From assembly GCA_913063155.1 (NCBI GenBank), contig CAJXYU010000001.1, positions 558,001 to 622,000 on the forward strand: a stretch of DNA of 64,000 bases, read 5' to 3'. Origin of the DNA: an uncultured Desulfovibrio sp. (GTDB lineage: Bacteria > Desulfobacterota > Desulfovibrionia > Desulfovibrionales > Desulfovibrionaceae). The position numbers were made by a program, and so were the translations under genes. Shown piece after piece: positions 14,815-23,832 of the stretch. Each line of letters begins with the position of its first letter. Position 1 is the stretch's first letter. Under the pieces are notes generated by a model that saw only the letters and a program-made list of their open reading frames with translations, searched no databases and was not told the origin of the DNA.

Positions 14815-17349
14815 ATGGAATATCCCATCTGGCTACTCTCGGCCACCGGAGGTGGCTTCTGGGTCGCCGTCATTTCCATCCTGCACGTCTACGTGGCCCA
14901 GTTCGCCGTTGGCGGAGGTTTGTTTCTGGTACTCACCGAACATGCGGCTCACCGCCGAAAGTCAGATGAGCTGCTGGAGTATGTAAAAAAACACTCCAAA
15001 TTCTTCCTGCTGCTGACCATGGTTTTCGGCGCAGTCACAGGCGTGGGTATCTGGTTCTCCATCGCCCTCAGCGCCCCCCAGGCCACCATCGAACTCATCC
15101 ACAACTTCCTCTTCGCCTGGGCCACGGAATGGACCTTCTTCCTCGGCGAAATCATCGCCCTGCTGGTCTATTTCTATGGCTGGAAACGGCTGACCAGCGT
15201 CCAACACCTGACAGTGGGCTGGATCTACTTCGCATTCGGCTGGCTTTCACTCTTCATGATCAACGGCATCCTGGCCTTCATGCTCACTCCGGGAGACTGG
15301 CTGGAGACCAGAAACTTTTGGGACGGCTTCTTCAACCCCACCTTCTGGCCGCAACTCTGGTTCCGCACCTTCATCTGCCTGATGCTGGCCGGGCTGTTCG
15401 GATTCGTCACGGCCACCCGCATCACGGATCAGGACACGCGCGCCGACCAGTTGCGCACCTGTTCGCTCTGGACCCTGGCCGGCGTGGTGCTTATGTTCGC
15501 CAGCGGTTACTGGTATTTCCACGCCCTGCCCCCGCCCCAATTCCAACTCATCGCGGAGAAGTCAGGCCGGGCTGGCTACTTTATGCAATTATTCTGGATT
15601 TTCGGCCCCACGGTGCTCATCGGGGGGCTGCTCCTCGGACTCCGAATGCCGCGCACGGTCTCCTTCCCGCTGGCCTTGATGGTGCTGGCCATGGGCCTCG
15701 GCCTGACCGGCTCCTTCGAATTCATGCGTGAAGCTGGACGCAAGCCGTACCTCATCTGGGACCACATCTATTCCAATTCCATCCTCAAGGACCAGGCCCC
15801 GGTCATCAACAACAAAGGCATCCTCAAGGCCGCCAGGTGGGTGGCGCCGGAATTGCGCGGACTCTCCAGCAAGAACCGGCTCAAAGCCGGGGAATGGATC
15901 TACCAACTCCAATGTTCCTCCTGCCACAGCATGAACGGCCCCATCAACGACATCATGCAGCGCACCGCCAAATTCACAACGACCGGAATGGACGCCTTCC
16001 TGTCCGGCATGGGACGACTCAATCCCTATATGCCTCCGTTCATGGGTTCGACCAATGAGCGCCACGCCCTGGCCGCCTATCTGACCCAGGTATTGCACGG
16101 GCGTACCGACGAAACCAAAACGACAACAATCACCGAACGTACCCTGAAAATTCCACCATTTGACGCAAAGAACAGCCAATATATCCTGCTTGCCTGGGCT
16201 CGTCAGGGACTGCGGTTTGTCTCCGACACCAAATACTGGACCCTGCAGCCGCCAGAAAGCACTCTGCGCGCCCAACTCTTCAGACGGGAAGCCCTGCCCG
16301 AACCAGTCGTCGAAGATGTAAAAATCACCTTTGCCGTGCTGGACGCCCAGCCTCCCGAAGGCTTGAGCGGGACATTGACCTACAATGAGTTTGGTTACTT
16401 TGAGGCCGTAAACATCCCGGTCACGCCTTACGAGGCGGACGACAACTACAATCCCGTACCCGTTTTCCAGGTCACGGCCCGCAACGCTGAATCAGGTGAA
16501 AAACTTGCCGAAACCAAGACGGTGCTTCCGGCCAGCACAAGAATGGGCTGCATGAACTGTCATGGAGCAGAGTGGAAGGACAGCAAAAACCAGGCAGGCA
16601 TCTCGCAGGTGGTGGCAGGAGATGTGCTCATGGTGCACGACCGTCGCAGCGGCACCAGGCTCACCAAGGAAGCGGAAAAGGGCAAGTCCATAGACTGCCG
16701 CTCCTGTCACGCCGCCAAGCACGGGCACGGCGATCCCGAGGCTCTAAACCTTTCGGCCGCCATGCACGGATTCCACGCAGGGTACCTCAAGAACCGTGAA
16801 TCCGACGCCTGCGCCATGTGCCACCCCGACACCCTGCAACGCGACCCGCACATGACGGCGGACATCACCTGCGTCAACTGTCATGGCGTGATGGAAAACC
16901 ATGCCCTGTCACTGCTCAAGGCCGAAGAGCAGGCAGGCAAAAAAAATGCGGCCAGAGCCATGGCATTCATTGCACCACGCGACCTGACTTTGGCCGAAGT
17001 AAAGCCGCGCGCACCTTGGGAACAGGAGCCGGACTGCCTGACCTGCCATGAAGACTTCGCAGCGCCCGTATCCGATACGGCCGCCAATGTCTGGATTCTG
17101 TCCCCGGAGCAGCTCTATGCTGAGCGCAAGGGAGATCTGGACGCGGTCATGTGCGCCGCCTGCCACGGCAGCCCGCACGCAACCTACCCTGCCATGGAAA
17201 GCCCTTATGGTGCCGATCGGGACAACATCCAGCCGGTCCAGTACACGGGCGCCCCCCAAACCATCGGTGCGCAGGGGTCCTGTACAGTCTGCCATATCGA
17301 AGAGATGGAAGACGCAGCCCACCACCCGGACATGGGATTGGAAGAATAA
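14815..17349 (+). CDS. CydA-like/octaheme cytochrome c fusion (second subunit)
   Basis: An 844-residue protein. Residues 1 to about 310 are a second CydA-like membrane domain (ILHVYVAQFAVGGGLFLV with His24; TMVFGAVTGVGIWFSIALS; ATEWTFFLGEI with two glutamates). A monohaem cytochrome c domain follows (CSSCH at 367, Met-rich YMPPFMGS as possible sixth ligand), then a beta-rich linker and a multihaem domain with CxxCH at 579, 628, 666, 686, 741, 780 and 823. All eight CxxCH are intact. The haem part must lie in the periplasm. With the preceding gene it probably forms a menaquinol:cytochrome c oxidoreductase rather than an oxygen reductase. GGGAGG precedes the ATG. Confidence 0.85.
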   Translation: MEYPIWLLSATGGGFWVAVISILHVYVAQFAVGGGLFLVLTEHAAHRRKSDELLEYVKKHSKFFLLLTMVFGAVTGVGIWFSIALSAPQATIELIHNFLFAWATEWTFFLGEIIALLVYFYGWKRLTSVQHLTVGWIYFAFGWLSLFMINGILAFMLTPGDWLETRNFWDGFFNPTFWPQLWFRTFICLMLAGLFGFVTATRITDQDTRADQLRTCSLWTLAGVVLMFASGYWYFHALPPPQFQLIAEKSGRAGYFMQLFWIFGPTVLIGGLLLGLRMPRTVSFPLALMVLAMGLGLTGSFEFMREAGRKPYLIWDHIYSNSILKDQAPVINNKGILKAARWVAPELRGLSSKNRLKAGEWIYQLQCSSCHSMNGPINDIMQRTAKFTTTGMDAFLSGMGRLNPYMPPFMGSTNERHALAAYLTQVLHGRTDETKTTTITERTLKIPPFDAKNSQYILLAWARQGLRFVSDTKYWTLQPPESTLRAQLFRREALPEPVVEDVKITFAVLDAQPPEGLSGTLTYNEFGYFEAVNIPVTPYEADDNYNPVPVFQVTARNAESGEKLAETKTVLPASTRMGCMNCHGAEWKDSKNQAGISQVVAGDVLMVHDRRSGTRLTKEAEKGKSIDCRSCHAAKHGHGDPEALNLSAAMHGFHAGYLKNRESDACAMCHPDTLQRDPHMTADITCVNCHGVMENHALSLLKAEEQAGKKNAARAMAFIAPRDLTLAEVKPRAPWEQEPDCLTCHEDFAAPVSDTAANVWILSPEQLYAERKGDLDAVMCAACHGSPHATYPAMESPYGADRDNIQPVQYTGAPQTIGAQGSCTVCHIEEMEDAAHHPDMGLEE

Positions 17350-17357
17350 AAATTGGT

Positions 17358-17395
17358 GGAGTGGGAAATACCTTAACGATATTTCCCTTCGCTCC
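17358..17395 (+). terminator. Stem-loop after the octaheme gene
   Basis: GGGAAATA (17363-17370) with TATTTCCC (17380-17387), extended by GGAG/CTCC across a bulge. First of two tandem hairpins. Confidence 0.55.
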
Positions 17396-17415
17396 CCATC
17401 CGGAAGCTATAAACA

Positions 17416-17451
17416 AAAACGCCCTGCAGCCTGCAAGCTGCAGGGCGTTTT
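17416..17451 (+). terminator. Terminator after the octaheme gene
   Basis: AAAACGCCCTGCAGC (17416-17430) and GCTGCAGGGCGTTTT (17437-17451), a perfect 15-bp stem with T-run. Same outer sequence as 8907-8943 and 18719-18752. Confidence 0.85.
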
Positions 17452-17546
17452 GCACAGAATGTTATAAAACGTTCCTTTGACTGGACTCCGCTCACACCGG
17501 GAGACACAGTACCATAAGTCCTTTTCCCTGAGCCAAGGAGAAATTC

Positions 17547-18662
17547 ATGAAAACATTTTTCGCTTTTTCGCTGTACCTGCTGTCGACAATACCGGTTCTG
17601 GCTGGCCCGCCTTCCCCCGACTGTTGTACGCCCGAGTACAACCAGACCGTGCTGACCAGCTACCGCACCCTCATGGTTCAGAGCTCGGTTTATGAATCCC
17701 CTCCACCCGCGGGCAAGGGTATCCGGCTGGGCATCTATCAGGCCCAGGCCGACTACGGCCCTGAAGCCAGCGCCAAAAACATGGACCGGCTGGAGATGGT
17801 GGCCCGCAAGGCCCAAAAGCACGGTATCCAGTTACTGGCCTTCCCCGAACTTTACGTGCCGGGTTACACCCTGAGTCCGGAGGAAGCCAAGAACACGGCA
17901 GAATTCAGGGACGGCCCAAGCATCACCCGGGCGCGCAAGCTGGCCAAGGAACTGAACATGGCCATGCTCGTGCCTTATGCGGAAAAGGCCATGGTCAAGT
18001 CCGAAATGCTCTATTTCGACTCCATTGCCGTGATCAACGAAAAGGGCGAGCTGGTGACCAGCTATCGTAAGACCCATCTTTACGGACAACAGGAGCGCGA
18101 CAACTGGTCCTTCGGCTCCAAGCCGCCGCCCGTGTTCAAAGCTTTCGGATTCCCGGTGGGCGTGCTCAACTGCTATGAAAACGAATTCCCCGAACTCTCC
18201 CGCATGCTGGCCCTCAAGGGAGCCAAACTCATTGTCGGCCCCACTGCCGCGGATTGCTACTATACGCTTCCCAACGGCATGCGCAGTGCCGTGCCCTATC
18301 CGGATATTTCCACAATGCTGCTGCCCGCCTTTGCCTATGCCAACAACGTGTTCTTCGCCTACGCCAACCGAGCCGGGTATGAAAAACGCGGCGGCGACGA
18401 ATGGCATTACCGGGGCAACAGCATCATCATCGGCCCGCACGGCGACGTGATACAGGCAGCCGGGCACCAGCAGGACACCCTACTCGTGGCGGACTGCATT
18501 CCAGAATATTACGGTATGACCCACCCCGCGCCCAAGTACAATTATCTCAAGGACCGCAGGCCCGGCATGTACGGCCCGCTGGTGGCGCCCAAGGCCGCCT
18601 TCATGCCCGGTGGATGGACTTACCCCACGTTCAGGGACGGCAGGGAAATGGGCCGTCAGTGA
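17547..18662 (+). CDS. Exported nitrilase-superfamily carbon-nitrogen hydrolase
   Basis: A 371-residue protein with a signal peptide (MKTFFAFSLYLLSTIPVLAG), so probably periplasmic, which is unusual for a family that mostly acts in the cytoplasm. The Glu-Lys-Cys triad is complete: E101 in LLAFPELYVPGY, K175 in YRKTHLYG and C209 in GVLNCYENEFPE. FAYANNVFFAYANRAGYE and GNSIIIGPHGDVI match amidase/nitrilase strands. The family cleaves amides or nitriles; the substrate is unknown. A Cys-Cys pair sits just after the signal (PDCCTPEY). AGGAG precedes the ATG. It is isolated between terminators, with no operon partner. Confidence 0.88.
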   Translation: MKTFFAFSLYLLSTIPVLAGPPSPDCCTPEYNQTVLTSYRTLMVQSSVYESPPPAGKGIRLGIYQAQADYGPEASAKNMDRLEMVARKAQKHGIQLLAFPELYVPGYTLSPEEAKNTAEFRDGPSITRARKLAKELNMAMLVPYAEKAMVKSEMLYFDSIAVINEKGELVTSYRKTHLYGQQERDNWSFGSKPPPVFKAFGFPVGVLNCYENEFPELSRMLALKGAKLIVGPTAADCYYTLPNGMRSAVPYPDISTMLLPAFAYANNVFFAYANRAGYEKRGGDEWHYRGNSIIIGPHGDVIQAAGHQQDTLLVADCIPEYYGMTHPAPKYNYLKDRRPGMYGPLVAPKAAFMPGGWTYPTFRDGREMGRQ

Positions 18663-18718
18663 CAATATTTTAAAATCTGGGATGCAAAGGGATAACTCTT
18701 TCCCAAACCCTTTAATGC

Positions 18719-18752
18719 AAACGCCCGGCAGCTTGAAAGCCGCCGGGCGTTT
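18719..18752. terminator. Bidirectional terminator between nitrilase and GNAT genes
   Basis: AAACGCCCGGC (18719-18729) with GCCGGGCGTTT (18742-18752), plus an inner GCT/AGC after one mismatch. Third copy of the AACGCCC...GGGCGTT hairpin; a weaker AAAGGG/CCCTTT hairpin lies just before it. Confidence 0.8.
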
Positions 18753-18874
18753 TGAACATTTACACTCAAATTCTATCAGGGCGAAGTCTTGATCCCTGCC
18801 AACGCGGATCCGTTGGTGAACAAAGCAAACCGCATGACGGACGGCCACGGCAGAATTGCTGTCGGAGGCTCCCT

Positions 18875-19711
18875 TCAGCCAAGTTCAAAAGAAGTGACTC
18901 CGAAAATTTTTCCAAGATCAATAGCCGGTTCACCTTTGGTATACATGCGCACGGTCACGAAAACCTCCTCCATGCCATAGCGCTTGGGCAAGGCCTGAGC
19001 CGCTTTGTTCGGTTCAATGACATCCAGAAACACGGGCTGATCATCCACCGAGGCGCACAGGGCCCGGAACAGCGTGTCGGCCACAGCCTCGTCATCAGCA
19101 AACAGCGGGCCGATTTTGTAGCCCATGCCACAAGGACGGATGACACCGAATCCCTTGAATTCATCGTCTTCCATGACGCCATAGGAATGCACAGAAGGCG
19201 CATGCAGCCAAGCATGCATGAACTCGGACCGGGATGCGGGAAAGCACAGGGCGTCGTAGGCCAGCACCCGATCAAAAGGGACCGTGGACAGCGAAACAAC
19301 TCCGTCCGGCATATCACCGCCTCCAACGCTCTGATAACGGGCGCTGCGGTAATACGTGCTGAACCCGGCCTTCTTATAGGTAGCCTCCTGTTCGGTCACC
19401 GCGTCCAGGCCCACATTGCAGCCGCCCAAATGACGCATGGCGTGCCGCCAAATCTGCCAGCCGTACCCCTTGTGCCGAGCTTCCGGCGTCACGATGTATA
19501 ATCCGACAAAGCCGAAATCGTCGCTGTAGCGCACAGCGGAAATGGTGGCCACGGGCTTGCCGTTCTGCTCGCTGATGGAAAAGCCATGCCTGTCGGCAAC
19601 ATGAAAACATCCGGCATCACTCAGACCGGGATTCCACCCTTCGTCAGCAGCCAGCTTGATTGCAAAGTCAACATCCTCGCGAGTCATGGTCCTGATGCCG
19701 GGATCACACAT
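18875..19711 (-). CDS. GNAT-family acetyltransferase (two-domain)
   Basis: A 278-residue GNAT protein. The N-terminal acetyltransferase domain (about 1-135) shows the acetyl-CoA loop in YIVTPEARHKGYGWQIWRHA. The C-terminal half, ending RYGMEEVFVTVRMYTKGEP, matches the second domain of the Acetyltransf_18 type, seen in uncharacterised two-domain GNATs. The substrate is unknown. AAGGAG lies 6 bases before the ATG. It starts 3 bases after the end of mscS, so it is the last gene of the hisC-cmk-mqnP-mscS operon. Confidence 0.85.
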   Translation of the reverse strand: MCDPGIRTMTREDVDFAIKLAADEGWNPGLSDAGCFHVADRHGFSISEQNGKPVATISAVRYSDDFGFVGLYIVTPEARHKGYGWQIWRHAMRHLGGCNVGLDAVTEQEATYKKAGFSTYYRSARYQSVGGGDMPDGVVSLSTVPFDRVLAYDALCFPASRSEFMHAWLHAPSVHSYGVMEDDEFKGFGVIRPCGMGYKIGPLFADDEAVADTLFRALCASVDDQPVFLDVIEPNKAAQALPKRYGMEEVFVTVRMYTKGEPAIDLGKIFGVTSFELG

Positions 19712-19714
19712 GTG

Positions 19715-21022
19715 TTACTCCTTGTCGGAATCGATTTTCAAAGATGACCCCGGCTTGATGTATACATCCTGCTGCGGGAACGGGAACTCGATGCCGTTGG
19801 CATGGAAGGCGTCCCAGACATTCAGAAGCACTTCGCTACGCACATTGACCACCCCCCGATCGGAATCCTTGATCCAGATGCGGATCTGGAGATCCACGCT
19901 GGAATCGCCGAACCCCACCAGACGTGCCGCCGGCTTGGGTTTCTTGAGCACTCGAGGGACTACGGCGGCGCACTCCTCCATGAGCTGCATGGCCTTACGC
20001 ACGTCCGAATCATAAGCGATTCCCACGGGGATTTTGAGCCGCACATTGCTGTCGCTGTACGTCCAGTTGACCACCTCATTGGTGATAAGCTGCTCGTTGG
20101 GAATCAGATATTCCTTGCCGTCGCGAGTCAGCACCGAGGCATAGCGCGCATGCAGCGAACGAATTGTTCCGTAAACCCCGCCAATTTCGATGGTATCGCC
20201 TGGCTTGATGGACCGGTCCATGAGTAGAATGACTCCGGAAACGAGGTTGGAAAAAATCTTCTGCAACCCGAAGCCGATGCCAACGCCGACAGCCCCGCTG
20301 AGTACGGCCAGGCTGGTAAGGTCGATGCCCATGCCGCTGATGGCGATGAGGAAGGCCGCCGTGAACAGGGAGAAACGCACCACCTTGGTGAATAACACTT
20401 GCAGGGAGGGTGAGAACTGCTGCGACTGCCGAACGCGCTGCTCGAAAAAACGAGTGGTGATGGATGCGGCTTGCAGGAGCACCACGGCCATGAGCACACC
20501 CTTGATGACCATGAGCAGGGAAATGCGTGAACCGCCCACGGTAAGCCCCACGGCATCCAGCGAGTCCGTGAACACGGTCAGCAACCCCACGATGTGCAGG
20601 GCAGCCGCGGCCCAGATGACCAAGGAAAAGACCCGCGCCCAGAAGCGGCTGGGCATAAGCCCCGAAAGCAGACGGATGACTGTCCAGGCGATCAGAAGCT
20701 GGGTGATGATGTTCAGCAAGGCGGCCGGGCGGTCAAGTCCCTGGAGAATGAGGACGCTGACGTGGATAAAGAGCGCGCAGAGAGCCGGGATGGTCACCCG
20801 AATAAAGGTATGCAGGACGCCGTACAGGAGATGGCTGCGTTCTCTCACCTCACCGGCGACGCGATGCAGGGCAGGCCGGACCGCCCGCCAAAGCAAAAAG
20901 GCCGCAACCGAGGCACACGCGGCCACAACCAGCTGCACAGCCGTATTCATGGTCAACACATGGGCCTGCACCCAAGTCAGGATATTATCCAGATACGCGA
21001 GAGCCTTCCGTGTCTCGACCAT
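19715..21022 (-). CDS. MscS-family mechanosensitive channel
   Basis: A 435-residue inner-membrane protein with about five N-terminal helices and a complete MscS core: the glycine/alanine-rich pore helix LSGAVGVGIGFGLQKIFSNLVSGVILLMD is unmistakable and is followed by the beta domain (IKPGDTIEIGGVYGTIRSLH, EYLIPNEQLITNEVVNWTYS). Such channels open under membrane tension to release solutes in osmotic downshock. It is larger than E. coli MscS (286 aa), with extra N-terminal helices. It lies in the operon between mqnP and the GNAT gene with short gaps. Confidence 0.93.
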   Translation of the reverse strand: MVETRKALAYLDNILTWVQAHVLTMNTAVQLVVAACASVAAFLLWRAVRPALHRVAGEVRERSHLLYGVLHTFIRVTIPALCALFIHVSVLILQGLDRPAALLNIITQLLIAWTVIRLLSGLMPSRFWARVFSLVIWAAAALHIVGLLTVFTDSLDAVGLTVGGSRISLLMVIKGVLMAVVLLQAASITTRFFEQRVRQSQQFSPSLQVLFTKVVRFSLFTAAFLIAISGMGIDLTSLAVLSGAVGVGIGFGLQKIFSNLVSGVILLMDRSIKPGDTIEIGGVYGTIRSLHARYASVLTRDGKEYLIPNEQLITNEVVNWTYSDSNVRLKIPVGIAYDSDVRKAMQLMEECAAVVPRVLKKPKPAARLVGFGDSSVDLQIRIWIKDSDRGVVNVRSEVLLNVWDAFHANGIEFPFPQQDVYIKPGSSLKIDSDKE

Positions 21023-21040
21023 GCATGAACTCCCGTAAAA

Positions 21041-21910
21041 TTAGACGGTATTGACCGCCAGATCCAGGACGACCCCGATAAACAAGGCCACCGATATGAT
21101 GCCGTTAAGCGTGAAAAAGGCCAAATTGACACGGCTCATGTCCTCGGCAGAGATGAGCCGGTGTTCCCAAAGCAGGACCACGCCCACGGCTGCGGCCACA
21201 AGAAAATAGACTGCGCCCGTGCCTGCGGCCCATCCGGCCAGCAAAAAGAATATGGCCGTCACCAAATGGCTCAGGGTGGAGATACCCAGCGCCGCCTTCA
21301 TCCCCAGCCGCGCCGGGATGGAATGCAGGCCGCGTCCGCGGTCGAAATGCCGGTCCTGGCAGGCATAGAGCAGGTCGAAACCGGCAACCCAGAAGGTGAC
21401 TCCGAAAAAGAACAAAGCTGCGGGCAGAGTCAACACAGGGGCCACACTAAGCCATCCTGCCACAGGGGCCAAGCCAAGCACCGAACCGAGCACGAAATGG
21501 CACCACTTGGTGAACCGCTTGCAATAGCTGTAAAAGGCGGACCAGATAAGGGCCACGGGTGAAAGCGCCAGACAAAGCGGATTCATAAACGCGCACATGG
21601 CCACGAAAACCACGGCCGTGCCCGCCAGAAAGACCATGGTGAAACCGCGCGAAAGTTCCCCGGTCACCAGCGGTCGGTCCTGAGTGCGGGGGTTCTCCCT
21701 GTCGATGTCCAGATCGGCCAGCCGGTTGAAGGCCATGGCGAACGAACGGATGGCGACCATGGCAATGGTCAGCACCAACATGGGACCGAAGCCGGGCCAG
21801 CCTTTTGCGGCAAGAAACGCGCCGATGTAGGCGAAGGGCAGGGCAAAAACCGAGTGTTCGATCTTGACCATACGGCAGATAAGAACGAGGTCGCGCAAAA
21901 TCCGGTTCAT
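21041..21910 (-). CDS. mqnP: UbiA-type prenyltransferase, probably MqnP of menaquinone synthesis
   Basis: A 289-residue membrane prenyltransferase with eight or nine helices. The two Asp-rich motifs are present: AFNRLADLDIDRENPRTQDR (N62, D66, D70) and DLLYACQDRHFDRGRGLHSI. The second motif and overall pattern fit the MqnP/UbiA-like enzymes that prenylate 6-amino-6-deoxyfutalosine-derived aromatic rings, as expected in an organism that uses menaquinone. The assignment over UbiA proper is inferred from lineage, since no other mqn gene is in the window. It starts 5 bases after cmk and is part of that operon. Confidence 0.85.
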   Translation of the reverse strand: MNRILRDLVLICRMVKIEHSVFALPFAYIGAFLAAKGWPGFGPMLVLTIAMVAIRSFAMAFNRLADLDIDRENPRTQDRPLVTGELSRGFTMVFLAGTAVVFVAMCAFMNPLCLALSPVALIWSAFYSYCKRFTKWCHFVLGSVLGLAPVAGWLSVAPVLTLPAALFFFGVTFWVAGFDLLYACQDRHFDRGRGLHSIPARLGMKAALGISTLSHLVTAIFFLLAGWAAGTGAVYFLVAAAVGVVLLWEHRLISAEDMSRVNLAFFTLNGIISVALFIGVVLDLAVNTV

Positions 21911-21915
21911 GATCT

Positions 21916-22578
21916 TTATCCTTTGATGCCGTCCAACAAGGCTTTGAAAACATGTTCCTTGCTCAGGTCCGAAGTATCGATGATTACGGCGTCGTCCGCT
22001 GGCCGCAGCGGAGCCACGGCACGGTTGCGATCCTGGTCATCGCGCTTGGCGATGGCCGCTTTGAGCTCCGAAAGATTCGCGGGTTTGCCCATTTCCTTGA
22101 GCTGGTCGAAACGCCGTTTGGCACGTACATCTACGGACGCATCCAGAAAAAACTTTCTTTCCGCATTGGGGAAGACCACAGTACCCATGTCACGGCCCTC
22201 GGCCACCAAAGGGTACATTGCACCAAGCTTGATTTGGGCCTCTTTGAGAAAGGCGCGTACGGGTGGCATCGTCGCCACGTTGGAGGCCCACATACCCACC
22301 TGCTCGGTACGGATCTCGTCGCCCACCATATAGCCGTTGAGGCTCAACCGGGTGTCCGAGCCACTTCCGGACAAGGCAAAATTGATCCAGCCCAACTCCT
22401 CCACCATACGGGGCGCCTCCCACTTCCAGGCGCCTTCGCCAAGGCGCCAGGCCGTGGAGCGGAACATGGCCCCGGTGTCCAGGTAGGCGATGCCCAAGGC
22501 ATCCGCCAACTTCTTGGCCATGGTGCTCTTGCCCACTCCAGCAGGGCCGTCGATGGTCACGATCATGGGACTACTCAC
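21916..22578 (-). CDS. cmk: Cytidylate kinase
   Basis: A 220-residue kinase for CMP/dCMP. The P-loop IDGPAGVGKSTMAKKLA is near the N-terminus. YLDTGAMFRSTAW, VAEGRDMGTVVFPNAERKFF and AKRRFDQL are family segments. The chosen start is a GTG that overlaps the hisC stop and has GGAGGT 8 bases before it; an ATG four codons on (MIVTIDG) is the alternative. It is tightly coupled to hisC and mqnP. Confidence 0.95.
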   Translation of the reverse strand: MSSPMIVTIDGPAGVGKSTMAKKLADALGIAYLDTGAMFRSTAWRLGEGAWKWEAPRMVEELGWINFALSGSGSDTRLSLNGYMVGDEIRTEQVGMWASNVATMPPVRAFLKEAQIKLGAMYPLVAEGRDMGTVVFPNAERKFFLDASVDVRAKRRFDQLKEMGKPANLSELKAAIAKRDDQDRNRAVAPLRPADDAVIIDTSDLSKEHVFKALLDGIKG

Positions 22579-23674
22579 CGGCTAGCACCTCCGAAAGAAT
22601 TTTGATGAACTGTTCGTTTTCCTTGTCCGTGCCCATGTTCACACGGATATGCTTGCCCAGGCCGAAGCTGGCCAGAGGACGAACAATGACACCACGTTTG
22701 AGTAACTCCTTGAACAGGCGCTGCGCCGGCATGGGCGGCTGAAACATGAGGAAGTTGGCCTGACTGGGCAGAACCTCGCAGCCGAGCCTGCTCAGTTCGG
22801 TGGCCAAGAACTCCCTGCCTCGCATGACCACTTCCAGGGTCGTGTTGTAAAAATCCTCGTCTGCCAGAGCTGCGATCCCGGCCTCCTCGGCAAGGGTGTT
22901 CACGGTGAAGGGAATGCGCGCTCTTTTCAGATACCCGGCGACACTGGCGGGCATGATACCGTAGCCGAGCCGCAGCCCGGCCAGGCCGTAGGCTTTGGAA
23001 AAGGTGCGCAGGACCACGAGATTGCTGAACTTGTCGAAGGCCTGCACCGGGGTATAAGACTCGGGCGGCCAGACAAAGTCGATGTACGCCTCGTCCACGA
23101 CCAGCAGACAATTTTCCGGCAATACCCCCGCCAATACGGAAATATCCTCCACCGAGGCAGCCTGTCCGGTGGGATTGTCCGGACTGGTGATGAACACCAG
23201 GGCGGTGTTCTCGTCGGCGGCCTCGGCCAGCTTGTCCAGAGGAAGCTGATATCCTTCGTTACGCTCCACCTCGCGGTATTCAACGCCGCAAACCCTGGCC
23301 GTGAGCTTGTACATGCTGAAGCTGTGGTTGTAGCACAGGATGTTGTCCTGGCCAGGCCGGCATTTCACGCGGATCAACATGTCGATGATCTCGTCCGAGC
23401 CGTTGCCCACCACGATGTTCTCTTCAGGTACGTCGATCTGCCGGCTGATGGCCTTGGTCAACCGGGGACTGTGATTCTGGGGATAACGGAACACGCCCGA
23501 GGCATGGCGCTCGATAGTCTTCTGAACAATGGGAGAAGCCCCGAGAGGATTCTCGTTGCTGGCCAACTTGATGATGTTGGTCAGCCCGTATTTCTCCTTG
23601 ATCTGCTCGATGGACAGACCGGGCTTGTACGGATCCAGTTCCAACACTTCCGGGCGCATGGTAAACTCGCGCAT
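22571..23674 (-). CDS. hisC: Histidinol-phosphate aminotransferase
   Basis: A 367-residue PLP enzyme of histidine synthesis. Motifs: KLASNENPLGASP, VVGNGSDEIIDMLIR, ITSPDNPTGQAASVE, LVVDEAYIDFVWPPES and the PLP lysine in LRTFSKAYGLAGLRLGYGIM. The ATG is set by AAGGGG upstream; the longer open frame upstream carries no family sequence. Some HisC enzymes also act on aromatic amino acids. It overlaps cmk by 8 bases; no other his gene is nearby. Confidence 0.95.
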   Translation of the reverse strand: MREFTMRPEVLELDPYKPGLSIEQIKEKYGLTNIIKLASNENPLGASPIVQKTIERHASGVFRYPQNHSPRLTKAISRQIDVPEENIVVGNGSDEIIDMLIRVKCRPGQDNILCYNHSFSMYKLTARVCGVEYREVERNEGYQLPLDKLAEAADENTALVFITSPDNPTGQAASVEDISVLAGVLPENCLLVVDEAYIDFVWPPESYTPVQAFDKFSNLVVLRTFSKAYGLAGLRLGYGIMPASVAGYLKRARIPFTVNTLAEEAGIAALADEDFYNTTLEVVMRGREFLATELSRLGCEVLPSQANFLMFQPPMPAQRLFKELLKRGVIVRPLASFGLGKHIRVNMGTDKENEQFIKILSEVLAGE

Positions 23675-23773
23675 GGTATCCCCTTGTCGTTGATTGGCTG
23701 TTGAAAAGTCGCGTCCGCTTTTTGAACAGCTCTTGATGATTCCGCTCTGGTGGTTTCCGGCAGCCATCAAAAA

Positions 23774-23795
23774 AAGAACGGCCGGAGCCGTTCTT
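23774..23795 (-). terminator. Terminator after uspA
   Basis: AAGAACGGC (23774-23782) with GCCGTTCTT (23787-23795), then a run of T on the minus strand. It isolates uspA from hisC. Confidence 0.85.
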
Positions 23796-23832
23796 GTATA
23801 AGCTTTGCTTGAAGCCGTAAAGGCCGGGAACG

